Notes under the pieces: model-generated
What the model saw: only the letters and a program-made list of their open reading frames with translations
What the model was told of the DNA's origin: nothing
Databases searched by the model: none
Shown here: positions 34,852 through 45,560 of the stretch, piece after piece
How the letters are laid out: every line of letters starts with the position of its first letter
Numbering within the stretch: the first letter of the stretch is position 1
Made by a program: the position numbers and the translations under genes
Assembly: GCA_036504815.1 (NCBI GenBank)
Contig: DASXUN010000012.1
Span: 310,001-374,000 of the forward strand
Direction of reading: 5' to 3'
DNA from: Gemmatimonadaceae bacterium
GTDB taxonomy: Bacteria; Gemmatimonadota; Gemmatimonadetes; Gemmatimonadales; Gemmatimonadaceae
DNA length: 64,000 bases

Positions 34852-35780
34852 CCCCGACGCTGGTGGGCACCACCGACCTGCCGCTCCCGCTCGTGCGCCG
34901 CGGCAAGGTGCGCGACGTCTACGCGGTGGGCGACGACCGGCTGCTGCTGGTCGCGAGCGACCGGGTGAGCGCCTTCGACGTCGTGATGCACGAACTCGTG
35001 CCGTTCAAGGGCGCCGTGCTGACCCAGATCACCGCGTGGTGGCTGCGCCAGTTCGAGGACGAAGTGGCGCATCACATGCTGAGCGTGGACGCCGCCGAGA
35101 TCGTGCGGCAGGTGCCCGTGCTGGCCCCGCATGCGCGGGAACTGCGCGGGCGCGCGATGCTCGGCCGTCGCACCGACGTCTTCCCCATCGAGTGCGTCGT
35201 GCGAGGGTTCATCAGCGGCTCGGCCTGGAAGGAGTACCAGGCGTCCGGCACGCTCGCCGGCGAAGCACTCCCGACGGGCCTTCAGGAAAGCTCGCCGTTT
35301 CCCCGCCCCGTCTTCTCGCCGGCGACCAAGGCGGAATCGGGACATGACGAGAACATCACGGTCGACCGGATGCGGGGCACCGTCGGCGACGACGTGGCCG
35401 GCACGCTGGAGCGGTTGGCGCGCCGCATCTACGAGCGCGGCCGCGACCTCGCGGCCACCCGAGGCATCATCATCGCCGACACGAAGTTCGAGTTCGGGCG
35501 CGCGCCGGATGGACGCATCCTCCTGATCGACGAGGTCATGACGCCCGACAGCTCCCGGTTCTGGCCCGCCGATCAGTATGCCCCGGGCCGCTCGCAGCCC
35601 AGCTTCGACAAGCAGCCGCTGCGCGACTGGCTGGACGGCGAGCGACGCGCCGGACGCTGGGACGGCAATGCGCCGCCCCCGACCCTTCCGAGCGCAGTGG
35701 TCGCCGCGACGAGCGAACGCTATCTCGACGCCTTCCGCCGGATCACCGGATCTCCCCTGGACACGAGCGCGCTGCAATGA
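34848..35780 (+). CDS. purC: SAICAR synthetase
   Basis: 310 aa, the longer PurC form. N-terminal [28 protein letters not shown] binds [21 protein letters not shown] and [19 protein letters not shown] are signatures. It converts CAIR plus Asp to SAICAR. ATGA overlaps at both ends couple it with purB and psd. Confidence 0.97.
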   Translation: MTPTLVGTTDLPLPLVRRGKVRDVYAVGDDRLLLVASDRVSAFDVVMHELVPFKGAVLTQITAWWLRQFEDEVAHHMLSVDAAEIVRQVPVLAPHARELRGRAMLGRRTDVFPIECVVRGFISGSAWKEYQASGTLAGEALPTGLQESSPFPRPVFSPATKAESGHDENITVDRMRGTVGDDVAGTLERLARRIYERGRDLAATRGIIIADTKFEFGRAPDGRILLIDEVMTPDSSRFWPADQYAPGRSQPSFDKQPLRDWLDGERRAGRWDGNAPPPTLPSAVVAATSERYLDAFRRITGSPLDTSALQ

Positions 35781-36424
35781 GATTTGCCCGCGAAGGGCTG
35801 CCGTTCATGTGGGCCGCCGCCGTCCTCGCCCTGGCGGTGGTCGCCGCCGCGTTCCGCTGGCCGCGGCCGCTGCTGACGTCCGGCGCGGTGGTCTTCGTCC
35901 TGATCGCGCTCTGGGTCGCCTACTTCTTCCGCGATCCGGAGCGCACCGGTGAGCGCGGTCCGCGCCTCGTCATCGCGCCGGCGGACGGCAAGGTCGTGCA
36001 AGTCATGGAGGTGGATGAACCCGCCTTCATGCACGGCCGCGCCATCCGGATTGCCATCTTCATGAACGTCTTCAGTGTGCACGTGAACCGCTATCCGGTG
36101 AGCGGACGCGTCGCGTACACGCATTACAATCCCGGCAAGTTCCTCAACGCCGCGGTGGACAAGGCGTCGCTCGAGAACGAGCAGTCCTCGGTGGGCCTAG
36201 AGAGCGGCGCCCACCGCGTGCTCGTGCGCCAGATTGCCGGGCTGATCGCCCGCCGCATCGTCACGTACAGCCGGCCCGGCGACCAGGCGGACCAGGGCGA
36301 GCGCTTCGGCCTGATTCGCTTCGGCTCGCGCGTCGACGTCTATGTGCCCGTCGGCAGCACGCCGCGCGTGAAGCTCGGCGACCATACCTCGGCCGGGACC
36401 ACCATCATCGCGGAGCTGCCCTGA
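35777..36424 (+). CDS. psd: Phosphatidylserine decarboxylase, short (type II-like) form
   Basis: 215 aa with two N-terminal membrane segments ([34 protein letters not shown]). The pyruvoyl-forming self-cleavage site is the Gly-Ser of VPVGSTP near the C-terminus; [12 protein letters not shown] and [16 protein letters not shown] are conserved. It makes phosphatidylethanolamine from the PssA product encoded next. Coupled to purC (ATGA) and pssA (TGATG). Confidence 0.93.
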   Translation: MRFAREGLPFMWAAAVLALAVVAAAFRWPRPLLTSGAVVFVLIALWVAYFFRDPERTGERGPRLVIAPADGKVVQVMEVDEPAFMHGRAIRIAIFMNVFSVHVNRYPVSGRVAYTHYNPGKFLNAAVDKASLENEQSSVGLESGAHRVLVRQIAGLIARRIVTYSRPGDQADQGERFGLIRFGSRVDVYVPVGSTPRVKLGDHTSAGTTIIAELP

Positions 36425-37335
36425 TGCGCCGCCCCAGCATCCCACGCCCGTCGCTCGTGATGCTCCCCAACGGCTTCACGCTGGGCAGCCTGTTCTTCGG
36501 CATCTTTGCCATCGTGGCGGCGGCGCGCGGCGAGCACGTGCGCGCCGGCTGGTACATCATCATCGCCGCGTTCGCCGACATGTTCGACGGTCGCATTGCG
36601 CGCGCCACGAACACCGGCAGCCGTTTTGGCGAGGAGCTCGACTCGCTGGTGGACGCGATCTCGTTTGGCGTGGCGCCGGCGCTGATGATGTACTTTGCCG
36701 AGCTGAACCACACCGGGTGGGACTGGATTTTCGTCTGGCTGTACGTGGCGTGCGCCGTCATGCGCCTCGCGCGCTTCAACATCGAGCAGGCGGGCAGGTC
36801 CAAGACGTTCTTCCAGGGCCTGCCCAGCCCGGCCGCGGGCGGCACGCTCGCCACGTACTACTGGTTCTCGCAAACGACGCTGTATCAGGAAACCATGATC
36901 GGCGACCTGCCGTGGCAGTCCATTTTGCGCTTCCTGATGGTGACGCTGGCGTTCCTGATGATCAGCAACGTGCCCTACCCGGCCTGGCCGCGCTTTTCCC
37001 TGCGCAACTGGTACGGCGCGTTCGGCGTGGTCGTGTTCCTCGCCGTCATCGCCGGCATGTTCTTCCTGCCGAAGCAGTTCTTCTTCCCGCTCGGCGTCGC
37101 GTACGTGGCGTCGGGCATCGTCATTGCCATCGTGCGGGGCCTCTTCGACATGAACTCGCCCTTCGACGTCAAGGACGACGACGACGAGTGCGATGACTCG
37201 ACGGATGCCGAGCTGGCTCCCGCCGCCGCGGGGCATCGCCGTCCCGACGACTACCAACGCCGCCGGCGCCGCCACCGCAATCGTGGCGAGCGCGGCGGCC
37301 CCGACCAGGGCGCGCCCGAGGGCCCCACGCCGTGA
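36424..37335 (+). CDS. pssA: CDP-diacylglycerol--serine O-phosphatidyltransferase
   Basis: 303 aa. CDP-alcohol phosphotransferase motif DMFDGRIARATNTGSRFGEELDSLVD (DxxDGxxAR...GxxxDxxxD) near residue 56, and six to eight membrane helices. The last ~60 residues are soluble and low-complexity (acidic DDDDECDD, then Arg-rich RRRRRHRNRGERGG), unlike most PssA proteins. It forms a phosphatidylethanolamine pathway with psd inside the purine operon. Confidence 0.94.
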   Translation: MRRPSIPRPSLVMLPNGFTLGSLFFGIFAIVAAARGEHVRAGWYIIIAAFADMFDGRIARATNTGSRFGEELDSLVDAISFGVAPALMMYFAELNHTGWDWIFVWLYVACAVMRLARFNIEQAGRSKTFFQGLPSPAAGGTLATYYWFSQTTLYQETMIGDLPWQSILRFLMVTLAFLMISNVPYPAWPRFSLRNWYGAFGVVVFLAVIAGMFFLPKQFFFPLGVAYVASGIVIAIVRGLFDMNSPFDVKDDDDECDDSTDAELAPAAAGHRRPDDYQRRRRRHRNRGERGGPDQGAPEGPTP

Positions 37336-37585
37336 AGTCATTCCGCGTCAGCGTTCACATCGTCCCGCGCAAGGGACTCCTCGACCCACAGGGCAAGGCC
37401 GTCGCCGACGCCCTGCACACGCTCGGCTTCCATTCCGTCACGGACGTGCACGTCGGCCGGCACCTCGTCATCGAGGCGACGGCGGCCGATGCCGCCGCCG
37501 CGGAGAAGGCGGTGCGCGAGATGTGCGCCCGCCTGCTGGCCAACCCGGTGACCGAGGACTTCGACATCGCCGGAGTGGCGGCCAC

Positions 37586-37589
<4 letters not shown>
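37332..37589 (+). CDS. purS: FGAM synthase subunit PurS
   Basis: 85-residue small subunit that bridges PurL and PurQ in the three-part FGAM synthetase. VSVHIVPRKGLLDPQGKAVADAL is the family signature. The GTG start overlaps the pssA stop (GTGA) and the stop overlaps purQ (ATGA). Confidence 0.95.
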
Positions 37590-38278
<689 letters not shown>

Positions 38279-38289
38279 ACGGAGCGACC

Positions 38290-38679
38290 ATGCGACGCGC
38301 CTTCCTACTTCTTTTTCTCTCCGCCACTCCGCTCGCCGCCCAGGCGGTCATCGACCCGGGCATGGCGAAGGCCGTGGTCGTCCAGCGCCTCGGCGCGCCT
38401 GCCATCGAGCGCAGCAGCGGCGACGCGAGCTACCTGTTCTACAAGAACGGTTGCGAGCGCACGTGCGGCATGAATGACGTCGTCGTGCTCGAGAAGGGCG
38501 CGGTGGTTGACGCGGTCTTTCGTTCGGCGAAACGCCGCTACAGCGGCACGAGTTCCTCGCCGCGCATGATTCCGGCCGCCGAGGCGATCAAGGCCAAGCC
38601 GACCGCACCGCCGGCGGCCCCCGACGCACCGATCACCATCCAGTTGAAGGGACGCAAGCCCTCGCCGGCTGGCGCCTGA
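38290..38679 (+). CDS. Small exported protein with BamE/SmpA-like motif
   Basis: 129 aa with a signal peptide ([19 protein letters not shown]). The mature N-terminal part, [31 protein letters not shown], resembles the start of the SmpA/OmlA (BamE) fold, where a Gly-Met turn precedes a helix and an LGxP motif. Two Cys (CERTC) may form a disulfide. The C-terminus is a Pro/Ala-rich tail. GGAG lies 8 bases before ATG. Its presence inside the pur operon may be incidental; function unknown. Confidence 0.7.
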   Translation: MRRAFLLLFLSATPLAAQAVIDPGMAKAVVVQRLGAPAIERSSGDASYLFYKNGCERTCGMNDVVVLEKGAVVDAVFRSAKRRYSGTSSSPRMIPAAEAIKAKPTAPPAAPDAPITIQLKGRKPSPAGA

Positions 38680-38739
38680 TCCGCATCCCCCTGGCGGCTC
38701 CCCGCCCCGCCCGATTCACCTCTCCACTTCCGTGCAGCC

Positions 38740-39102
38740 ATGCCTGACCATCACAAGACACATCATCCGGACGACTTCCAGCCGCCACGTCCGGCCGACT
38801 TCCGGAAGCCCCGCACCGAGGACGAGTACTTCCTCAAGCTCGACGCCGAGCTGATCAAGGCACACCGCGCCCGCCTCGACGCCGAGCGCAAGCACGCGGA
38901 GCGCCACGCGTCGCACAATAAGTGCCCCAAGTGCGGCGCCGACCTGCAGCCGACGAAGCACGGCCACATCATGATCGACGTCTGTCCGAGCTGCAAAGGC
39001 GTGTGGCTCGATGCCGGCGAGCTCGAGATGATCGAGCACGTGCAGGAATCCAAGGTCGGCACCTTCCTTTCGGACCTCCTGAAGGGCCTCAGCCAAAAGT
39101 GA
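38740..39102 (+). CDS. Small zinc-ribbon (zf-TFIIB type) protein
   Basis: 120 aa. One zinc ribbon, [30 protein letters not shown], with the [10 protein letters not shown] extension characteristic of the zf-TFIIB family. The basic/His-rich N-terminus ([13 protein letters not shown]) may also bind metal. Nucleic-acid or protein binding is likely, but no role is established. Its stop overlaps purL (GTGA). Confidence 0.82.
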   Translation: MPDHHKTHHPDDFQPPRPADFRKPRTEDEYFLKLDAELIKAHRARLDAERKHAERHASHNKCPKCGADLQPTKHGHIMIDVCPSCKGVWLDAGELEMIEHVQESKVGTFLSDLLKGLSQK

Positions 39103-41408
39103 CCGCGACTCCACGCCCCGGCGATCCCGTCATCACCCCCGCGCTCGTCGCCGAGCACGGGCTCACCGCCGACGAGTTTGAGCGCCTGCGCGCCATGCTT
39201 GGCCGCGAACCCACGTTCACCGAACTTGGCATCATCTCGGCGCTGTGGAGCGAGCACTGCTCGTACAAGCACTCGCGCCCGGTGCTCAAGACGCTGCCCA
39301 CCACGGCCCCGTACGTGCTGCAGGGGCCCGGCGAGAACGCCGGCGTCATCAGCATCGGCGACGGGCTGGCCGTCGCGTTCAAGATCGAGTCGCACAACCA
39401 TCCCTCGGCGGTCGAACCGTATCAGGGCGCGGCCACCGGCGTGGGCGGCATCCTGCGCGACGTGTTCACGATGGGCGCGCGCCCGATTGCCATGCTCAAC
39501 TCGCTCCGTTTCGGGTCGCTCGACACGCCGCGGGTCCGCTACCTGGTGGGCGGCGTCGTCAAGGGCATCGGCGATTACGGCAACTGCGTCGGCATTCCCA
39601 CGGTCGCCGGCGATGTGATGTTCGACGCGGCGTACGAGGGAAATCCCCTCGTCAACGCCATGTGCGTCGGCATCCTCCGCGAGGAGGACCTGATCCGCGC
39701 CAAGGCCGAGGGCGTGGGCAATCCCATCATTGCGGTGGGCGCCCGTACCGGGCGCGACGGCATCCACGGCGCGTCCTTCGCGTCCGAGGACCTGAGCGAC
39801 TCCAACGACGCCAAGCGCCCGCGCGTGCAGGTGGGCGATCCCTTCACGGAGAAGCTGCTGCTCGAGGCGTCGCTCGAGCTGATCACCAGCGGCCACATCG
39901 TGGCCATTCAGGACATGGGAGCCGCCGGCCTCACGTCGTCGTCGGCCGAGATGGCCGAGCGCGGCGAGGTGGGCGTCACCATCGACACGCGCAAGGTGCC
40001 GCAACGCGAACCGGGCATGACGCCGTACGAGATCCTGCTCAGCGAGTCGCAGGAGCGCATGCTCGTCGTCGCCAAGCAAGGGCACGAAGACGGCGTGAAG
40101 CAGATCCTGACCAAGTGGGACCTGACGGCTGAGGTGATTGGCGAGGTCATCGCCGAGCCGGTCTATCGCGTGACTGAGGGCGACCACATCGTCGCCGAGT
40201 TCCCCGGCACGCGCCTCGTCACCGACTGCCCGCAGTACCATCCGGAAGCGCGCGAGGCCGACGAGGCCGTGGCGCGCCGCACGCGCGACGTGCACGCGAT
40301 TGCGGAGCGCCCCGAGGAAGCCGATCCGGCATGGACCCTCGAGCGCCTGCTCGAGTCGCCCACGATCGCGAGCAAGCGCTGGATCACCACGCAGTACGAC
40401 TCGACGGTGCGCACGAACACGGTGATGGGCCCGGGCGAAGGTGACGCGGCCGTTATTCGTATTCGAGGCACGCGCAAGGCGATTGCCCTCAAGACCGACT
40501 GCAACGGCCGCTACGTCTATCTCGACCCGCGCGTCGGCGGCCGCATTGCGGTTGCCGAGGCCGCGCGCAACGTGGCCTGCACCGGCGCGCGTCCGATGGC
40601 CATCACGAACTGCCTCAACTTCGGCAATCCCAAGAAGCCCGACGTCTTTTTCCAGTTCCGCGAGGCCGTCTTTGGCATGGGCGATGCCTGCCGCGCGCTG
40701 GGAACGCCCGTGACGGGCGGAAACGTCTCGCTGTACAACGAGAATCCGCAGGGCGCGGTCTACCCCACGCCGGTCATCGGCATGGTGGGACTGATTGACG
40801 ACGTGAAGCATGTCACCCGCGCCCCGTTCAGCGCCGAGGGACACAGCATCGTGCTGCTCGGCGACAACACCGCCGAACTCGGCGGCAGTGAATACCTCGC
40901 GTGGGTGCACGGCGTGGTGGCCGGCGCCCCGCCGGCCTGCAACCTCGAGGCGGAGAAGCGGCTCGTCGACGCGCTCCTCGCCGCCATCGGCGCCGGGCAG
41001 GTGGCGTCGGCGCACGACTGCTCCGAGGGCGGCCTGGCCGTGGCGCTCGCTGAGTGCTGCATCTCGAGGGAGGCGCGTCCGCTTGGCGCCCAGGTGGACC
41101 TGTCGGCCTGGTCGTCGCTCCCGCTCCGCGCCCTGCTCTTCGGCGAGGCACAGGGTCGTGTGGTCGTCTCCACCACCGACCCGTCCGCGGTGGTCGCCAT
41201 GGCGAAGGCGCACGGCGTGCCAGCCGCCGTCATTGGGACGGTTCGCAGTGCCGGCGCCGGCCTCGTCATCACGGTGGGCGACCGGGGCATCCGCGCCTCG
41301 ACGGCCCGACTGTCGCAGGCATTTCATGGCGCGCTCCCTCGTGCGATGCAGCGCGCCGCCGCCGAGGTCGTCACCGAAGACCCGGCGCTGGTCGGAGGGA
41401 CTCGCTGA
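39099..41408 (+). CDS. purL: FGAM synthase large subunit PurL (small type)
   Basis: 769-residue ATP-dependent ligase of the PurLQS type. [14 protein letters not shown] near residue 50, [25 protein letters not shown], and the repeated AIRS-like halves ([42 protein letters not shown]) are clear. The start is GTG 39099 (GTGA with the zinc-ribbon gene). Long antisense frames across it are shadows. Confidence 0.97.
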   Translation: MTATPRPGDPVITPALVAEHGLTADEFERLRAMLGREPTFTELGIISALWSEHCSYKHSRPVLKTLPTTAPYVLQGPGENAGVISIGDGLAVAFKIESHNHPSAVEPYQGAATGVGGILRDVFTMGARPIAMLNSLRFGSLDTPRVRYLVGGVVKGIGDYGNCVGIPTVAGDVMFDAAYEGNPLVNAMCVGILREEDLIRAKAEGVGNPIIAVGARTGRDGIHGASFASEDLSDSNDAKRPRVQVGDPFTEKLLLEASLELITSGHIVAIQDMGAAGLTSSSAEMAERGEVGVTIDTRKVPQREPGMTPYEILLSESQERMLVVAKQGHEDGVKQILTKWDLTAEVIGEVIAEPVYRVTEGDHIVAEFPGTRLVTDCPQYHPEAREADEAVARRTRDVHAIAERPEEADPAWTLERLLESPTIASKRWITTQYDSTVRTNTVMGPGEGDAAVIRIRGTRKAIALKTDCNGRYVYLDPRVGGRIAVAEAARNVACTGARPMAITNCLNFGNPKKPDVFFQFREAVFGMGDACRALGTPVTGGNVSLYNENPQGAVYPTPVIGMVGLIDDVKHVTRAPFSAEGHSIVLLGDNTAELGGSEYLAWVHGVVAGAPPACNLEAEKRLVDALLAAIGAGQVASAHDCSEGGLAVALAECCISREARPLGAQVDLSAWSSLPLRALLFGEAQGRVVVSTTDPSAVVAMAKAHGVPAAVIGTVRSAGAGLVITVGDRGIRASTARLSQAFHGALPRAMQRAAAEVVTEDPALVGGTR

Positions 41409-42784
41409 TGTGCGGCATCTTTGGCATCAAGGGCAGCCCTGACGCGGCGCGCATCACGCACCTCGGCCTCTACTCGCTGCAGCATCGTGGGCAGGAGTCG
41501 GCCGGCATCGTCTCCGTATCGGAAGACGGCACGGCGCAGACCGTGCGCAAGATGGGACTCGTATCCGACGGCTTCGAGGAAGAACGGATCGCCCTGCTCG
41601 ACGGCCCGACCGCCATCGGGCACACCCGCTACTCGACCGCCGGCACGAGCACGATCGACAATGCCCAGCCGGTCTTCGTGCGCTTCCGCGGCGGACACAT
41701 TGCGCTGGCGCACAACGGCAACCTCACCAACGCCGTGCAGCTGCGCGAGGCGCTCGAGGCGGAGGGCTCGATCTTCGCGTCCAGCATGGACAGCGAAGTG
41801 ATCGTGCACCGCATCGCGAAATCGCGCGCCGCCAAGCCGGAGGAGCAATTGGCGGATGCGCTCACGGGCGTGGAAGGCGCGTTCTCGCTGGTGGTCGTCA
41901 TTGGCACGACGCTGCTCGCCGCGCGGGATCCGCACGGTTGGCGTCCGCTGGTCATTGGCCGGCTCGGCGATGCGTGGGTCTTTGCGTCCGAAACGTGCGC
42001 CCTCGACATCGTGGGAGCCAGCATCGTGCGCGATGTGAGCGCCGGCGAAATCGTCGCGGTGGACGCCGACGGCCTGCGGTCGCTGACCTTCGCCGCGCCG
42101 GGTCCGCTGCACCGGTGCGTCTTCGAGTACATCTACTTCGCGCGCCCCGACAGCCAGGTCTTCGGCGGGTCGGTGGACCGGGCGCGTCGCGCGCTCGGCC
42201 GGCAACTGGCCAAGGAACAGCCCGCGCCCGGCGCCGACATCGTCTTTGCGGTGCCGGACTCGTCAAACGCGGCGGCGCTCGGCTACGCCGAGGCATCGGG
42301 GCTGCGCCTCGAGCACGCGCTCATTCGCAACCACTACGTCGGGCGGACCTTCATTCAGCCGACGCAGGCCGGGCGCGACGCGAAGGTGAAGGTGAAGTAC
42401 AACGCCGTGCGCGAAGTGCTCGATGGCAAGAGCGTCGTGATGGTGGACGATTCCATCGTGCGCGGCACGACGACGCGCGGCCTCGTGGCGCTGCTGCGCG
42501 GCGCCGGCGCCCGCGAGGTGCACATGCGGGTGTCGTCGCCGCCAATCACCGGTCCATGCTACTACGGCATCGACACGCCGGAGCGCGAGCAGCTGATCGC
42601 CGCCAACATGTCGGTGGCCGAGATCGCCCGTGCCATCGGCGTTGACTCCCTCGGGTATCTCTCGCTGGATGGCATGCTCGGCGCCGTCCCCGACGGACCG
42701 GATGGCTTCTGCCACGCCTGTTTCTCCGGCCAGTATCCCACGCAGCCCCCCTTGGACATCAAGCGCTACCGGTCCGGCATCTGA
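41408..42784 (+). CDS. purF: Amidophosphoribosyltransferase, Fe-S (B. subtilis) type
   Basis: 458-residue enzyme for the first committed step of purine synthesis. The nucleophile is Cys2 (MCGIFGIKG), exposed by Met removal, with no propeptide. PRPP loop is VVMVDDSIVRGTTTRG. Four Cys match the [4Fe-4S] ligands of Bacillus PurF: HRCVFEYIYFARPDS, GPCYYGID and CHACFSG. An oxygen-sensitive stability cluster is therefore likely. TGATG overlap with purL. Confidence 0.96.
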   Translation: MCGIFGIKGSPDAARITHLGLYSLQHRGQESAGIVSVSEDGTAQTVRKMGLVSDGFEEERIALLDGPTAIGHTRYSTAGTSTIDNAQPVFVRFRGGHIALAHNGNLTNAVQLREALEAEGSIFASSMDSEVIVHRIAKSRAAKPEEQLADALTGVEGAFSLVVVIGTTLLAARDPHGWRPLVIGRLGDAWVFASETCALDIVGASIVRDVSAGEIVAVDADGLRSLTFAAPGPLHRCVFEYIYFARPDSQVFGGSVDRARRALGRQLAKEQPAPGADIVFAVPDSSNAAALGYAEASGLRLEHALIRNHYVGRTFIQPTQAGRDAKVKVKYNAVREVLDGKSVVMVDDSIVRGTTTRGLVALLRGAGAREVHMRVSSPPITGPCYYGIDTPEREQLIAANMSVAEIARAIGVDSLGYLSLDGMLGAVPDGPDGFCHACFSGQYPTQPPLDIKRYRSGI

Positions 42785-42818
42785 CGCCTGATCGCCATCC
42801 CCTTGGAGGGGCTGCCCC

Positions 42819-45485
42819 GTGACGCAAAAGGTCTTTTTCTTTGGCGATGGCCGCGCGGAAGGGACGCGCGAATGGAAGGATCTTCTCGGCGGGAAAGGGG
42901 CAAACCTCGCGGAGATGACGAACATTGGCATCCCGGTGCCTCCGGGGTTCACGATTTCGTGCCCGATGTGCGACGCCTATCTGGCCGACGGCAAGATACC
43001 GGATGGCCTGCAGGAGGAAGTCGAAGCCGCGATCAGCCGCCTCGAAGCGTCGATCGGCCGCCAGTTCGGCAGCGTCGAACACCCGCTGCTCGTCTCGGTG
43101 CGCAGCGGCGCGCGCGTCTCGATGCCTGGGATGATGGAGACGATCCTCAACCTCGGCCTCAACGACCAGACGGTCGAGGGGCTCGCCAGGGAGAGCGGCA
43201 ACCCGCGCTTCGCCTGGGATTCCTACCGCCGCTTCCTGCAGATGTACGGCGAAGTCGTGCTCGGCGCGTCGGCGCACCTGTTTGAATCGCTGCTCGCCGC
43301 CAAGCGCATGGTGTCTGACGTCAAGAACGACTCCGACGTCCCGGTCGAACTGCTGCAGGCGCTCGTCGTCGAGTACAAGGCGCTCATTCGGTCGCACACG
43401 GGGCGTCCCTTCCCGATGGAGCCGCGCGAGCAGCTGTGGGGTGCCATCCAGGCGGTCTGGCGCTCGTGGATGATCCGGCGGGCCGTGGACTACCGGCGCC
43501 AGTACAACATCGCCGAGGCGCCGGGAACGGCGGTCAACATCTGCTCGATGGTCTTTGGCAACCTCGGCACCGACTCCGGCACCGGCGTTGCCTTCACGCG
43601 CGACCCCTCCACGGGCGAGAAGCGGTTCTACGGCGAATTCCTCGTGGACGCGCAGGGCGAGGACGTCGTGGCCGGCATTCGCACCCCGCTCGCCATTTCC
43701 GAGATGGCGCGGCTCTGGCCGGGTCCGTACCAGCAACTGATGGAAGTGCAGGAGAAGCTCGAGCGCCACTTCCGTGACATGCAGGACCTCGAGTTCACGG
43801 TGGAGCGCGGCAAGCTCTTCCTGCTGCAGACACGCAACGGCAAGCGCACCGTGGGCGCCGCGGTCCGCATCGCGCGCGACATGGTGGGCGAGGGGCTCAT
43901 CACGCAGGGCGAAGCGGTGCGCCGCGTGCAGCCCAACCAACTCGACCAGTTGCTGCACCCCGTCATCGACACCGGGCGCGGTCACACGCCCATCGCTACC
44001 GGCCTGCCGGCGAGCCCTGGCGCCGCGAGTGGCGTCGCGGTGTTCGACGCCGACGTCGCCGAGATGCACGCGAAGAAGGGCGACAAGGTCATCCTGATCC
44101 GGGACGAGACCACGCCCGATGACTTCCACGGGATCGTGGCGGCCCGCGCCGTGCTCACCGCCCGCGGCGGCATGACCAGCCACGCGGCCGTGGTCGCGCG
44201 CGGGATGGGCAAGTGCGCCGTCGTCGGCTGCGGCGCCCTCAAGGTGGACGCCGTGCATCGGCAGTTCAGTGTCGGCGACACGATCGTGCGCGAGGGCGAG
44301 TGGCTCACGGTGGACGGCGCCTCCGGCCACGTCTACGTGGGCGACCTGCCGACGCAGCCAAGCGAAGTGATGCGCGTGATGCTCGGCGAACTGCCGCCGG
44401 ACAGCGCGCCCGTCTACCAGGCGTACAGCGACATCCTCGGCTGGGCCGACGGCGTGCGGCGACTGAAGGTGCGCACCAACGCCGATACCCCGCATGACGC
44501 GCGTCAGGCGCGCCAGTTCGGCGCTGAGGGGATCGGGCTCTGCCGCACGGAGCACATGTTCTTCGAAGGCGATCGCATCACGTCCATGCGTGAGATGATC
44601 TGTGCGCACGACGAAGCGGGCCGGCGGCGGGCGCTGGCCAAGCTGCTGCCGATGCAGCGGGCCGACTTCGAGGGGATTTTCGAGGCGATGGACGGTCTCC
44701 CCGTCACCATCCGCCTCCTCGATCCGCCGCTGCACGAGTTCCTTCCCCATGGCGGCGGCGAAGAGGCCAAGCTGCTGGCGCGCACGCTCGGCGTCACCCG
44801 GCAGGAACTGACGCACGTCATCGAGTCGCTGCGCGAGACAAATCCGATGCTCGGGCATCGGGGCTGTCGCCTGGGCATCACGTATCCCGAGATCACGGAG
44901 ATGCAGGCCCGTGCGATCTTCGAGGCCGCCGCGCACGTCACCGCGCGGGGCGTGAAGGTGCTCCCCGAAGTGATGGTGCCGCTCGTGGGGTCGTTCCGCG
45001 AGTTCGAGAACCAGCGCGCCATCATCGACCGCATCGCCGCCACCGTGGCCAAGGAGACCGGCGTCGAGGTGCCCTTCCTCACCGGCACGATGATCGAGCT
45101 TCCGCGCGCCGCGCTCACCGCCGACGAGATCGCCGGTGCCGGCGCGCAGTTCTTCTCCTTCGGCACCAACGACCTGACGCAGACGACGCTCGGGCTCAGC
45201 CGCGACGACGCCGGTCGATTTGTGCCGTTCTACGTGGAGCGCGGGGTCTTCCCCAACGACCCGTTCCAGGTCCTCGACGTGGACGGTGTGGGCAAGCTGA
45301 TCACCTATGCCGTGCGCGAGGGGCGCAAGGTGCAGGCGAAACTCAAGGTGGGCATCTGCGGCGAGCACGGCGGGGAGCCGCGCTCCATCGCCTTCTGCCA
45401 CGAGCAGGGGCTTGATTACGTGAGCTGTTCGCCGTTCCGCGTGCCGATTGCCCGGCTCGCGGCGGCGCACGCCGCGCTCGAATAG
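42819..45485 (+). CDS. ppdK: Pyruvate, phosphate dikinase
   Basis: 888-residue enzyme interconverting pyruvate/ATP/Pi and PEP/AMP/PPi. N-terminal ATP-grasp domain (FFGDGRAEG, LLGGKGANLAEMT), swivelling domain with phospho-His in GGMTSHAAVVARGMGK, and a C-terminal PEP/pyruvate barrel (LGHRGCRLGITYPEI; FFSFGTNDLTQTTLG; catalytic Cys in GICGEHGGEP). GTG start behind a clear TTGGAGG. Likely gluconeogenic or PPi-glycolytic. It may be cotranscribed with purF (34-base gap) and ends in a strong terminator. Confidence 0.97.
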   Translation: MTQKVFFFGDGRAEGTREWKDLLGGKGANLAEMTNIGIPVPPGFTISCPMCDAYLADGKIPDGLQEEVEAAISRLEASIGRQFGSVEHPLLVSVRSGARVSMPGMMETILNLGLNDQTVEGLARESGNPRFAWDSYRRFLQMYGEVVLGASAHLFESLLAAKRMVSDVKNDSDVPVELLQALVVEYKALIRSHTGRPFPMEPREQLWGAIQAVWRSWMIRRAVDYRRQYNIAEAPGTAVNICSMVFGNLGTDSGTGVAFTRDPSTGEKRFYGEFLVDAQGEDVVAGIRTPLAISEMARLWPGPYQQLMEVQEKLERHFRDMQDLEFTVERGKLFLLQTRNGKRTVGAAVRIARDMVGEGLITQGEAVRRVQPNQLDQLLHPVIDTGRGHTPIATGLPASPGAASGVAVFDADVAEMHAKKGDKVILIRDETTPDDFHGIVAARAVLTARGGMTSHAAVVARGMGKCAVVGCGALKVDAVHRQFSVGDTIVREGEWLTVDGASGHVYVGDLPTQPSEVMRVMLGELPPDSAPVYQAYSDILGWADGVRRLKVRTNADTPHDARQARQFGAEGIGLCRTEHMFFEGDRITSMREMICAHDEAGRRRALAKLLPMQRADFEGIFEAMDGLPVTIRLLDPPLHEFLPHGGGEEAKLLARTLGVTRQELTHVIESLRETNPMLGHRGCRLGITYPEITEMQARAIFEAAAHVTARGVKVLPEVMVPLVGSFREFENQRAIIDRIAATVAKETGVEVPFLTGTMIELPRAALTADEIAGAGAQFFSFGTNDLTQTTLGLSRDDAGRFVPFYVERGVFPNDPFQVLDVDGVGKLITYAVREGRKVQAKLKVGICGEHGGEPRSIAFCHEQGLDYVSCSPFRVPIARLAAAHAALE

Positions 45486-45501
45486 GCAACCTGGAGCGTC
45501 G

Positions 45502-45547
45502 CTCGGCCGGGCCCCGCGCATTCCGCGCGGCCCGGCCGAGTGCTTTT
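45502..45547 (+). terminator. Strong terminator after ppdK
   Basis: 12-bp outer stem (CTCGGCCGGGCC 45502-45513 with its complement 45529-45540) plus an inner GCGC/GCGC stem, then TGCTTTT. It lies just upstream of the convergent GNAT-aminotransferase stop. Confidence 0.88.
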
Positions 45548-45560
45548 GCGACGCGGCGGA

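Noticed and set aside
38763-41327. 854-codon minus-strand ORF opposite purL
   Set aside because: purL on the plus strand is unambiguous; the antisense product is low complexity.
42759-45521. 920-codon minus-strand ORF opposite ppdK
   Set aside because: Shadow of the dikinase gene, whose catalytic motifs are all on the plus strand.
45502-45540. Long palindrome as an attachment or replication site
   Set aside because: Position just after a stop and a following T-rich tail make it a terminator.
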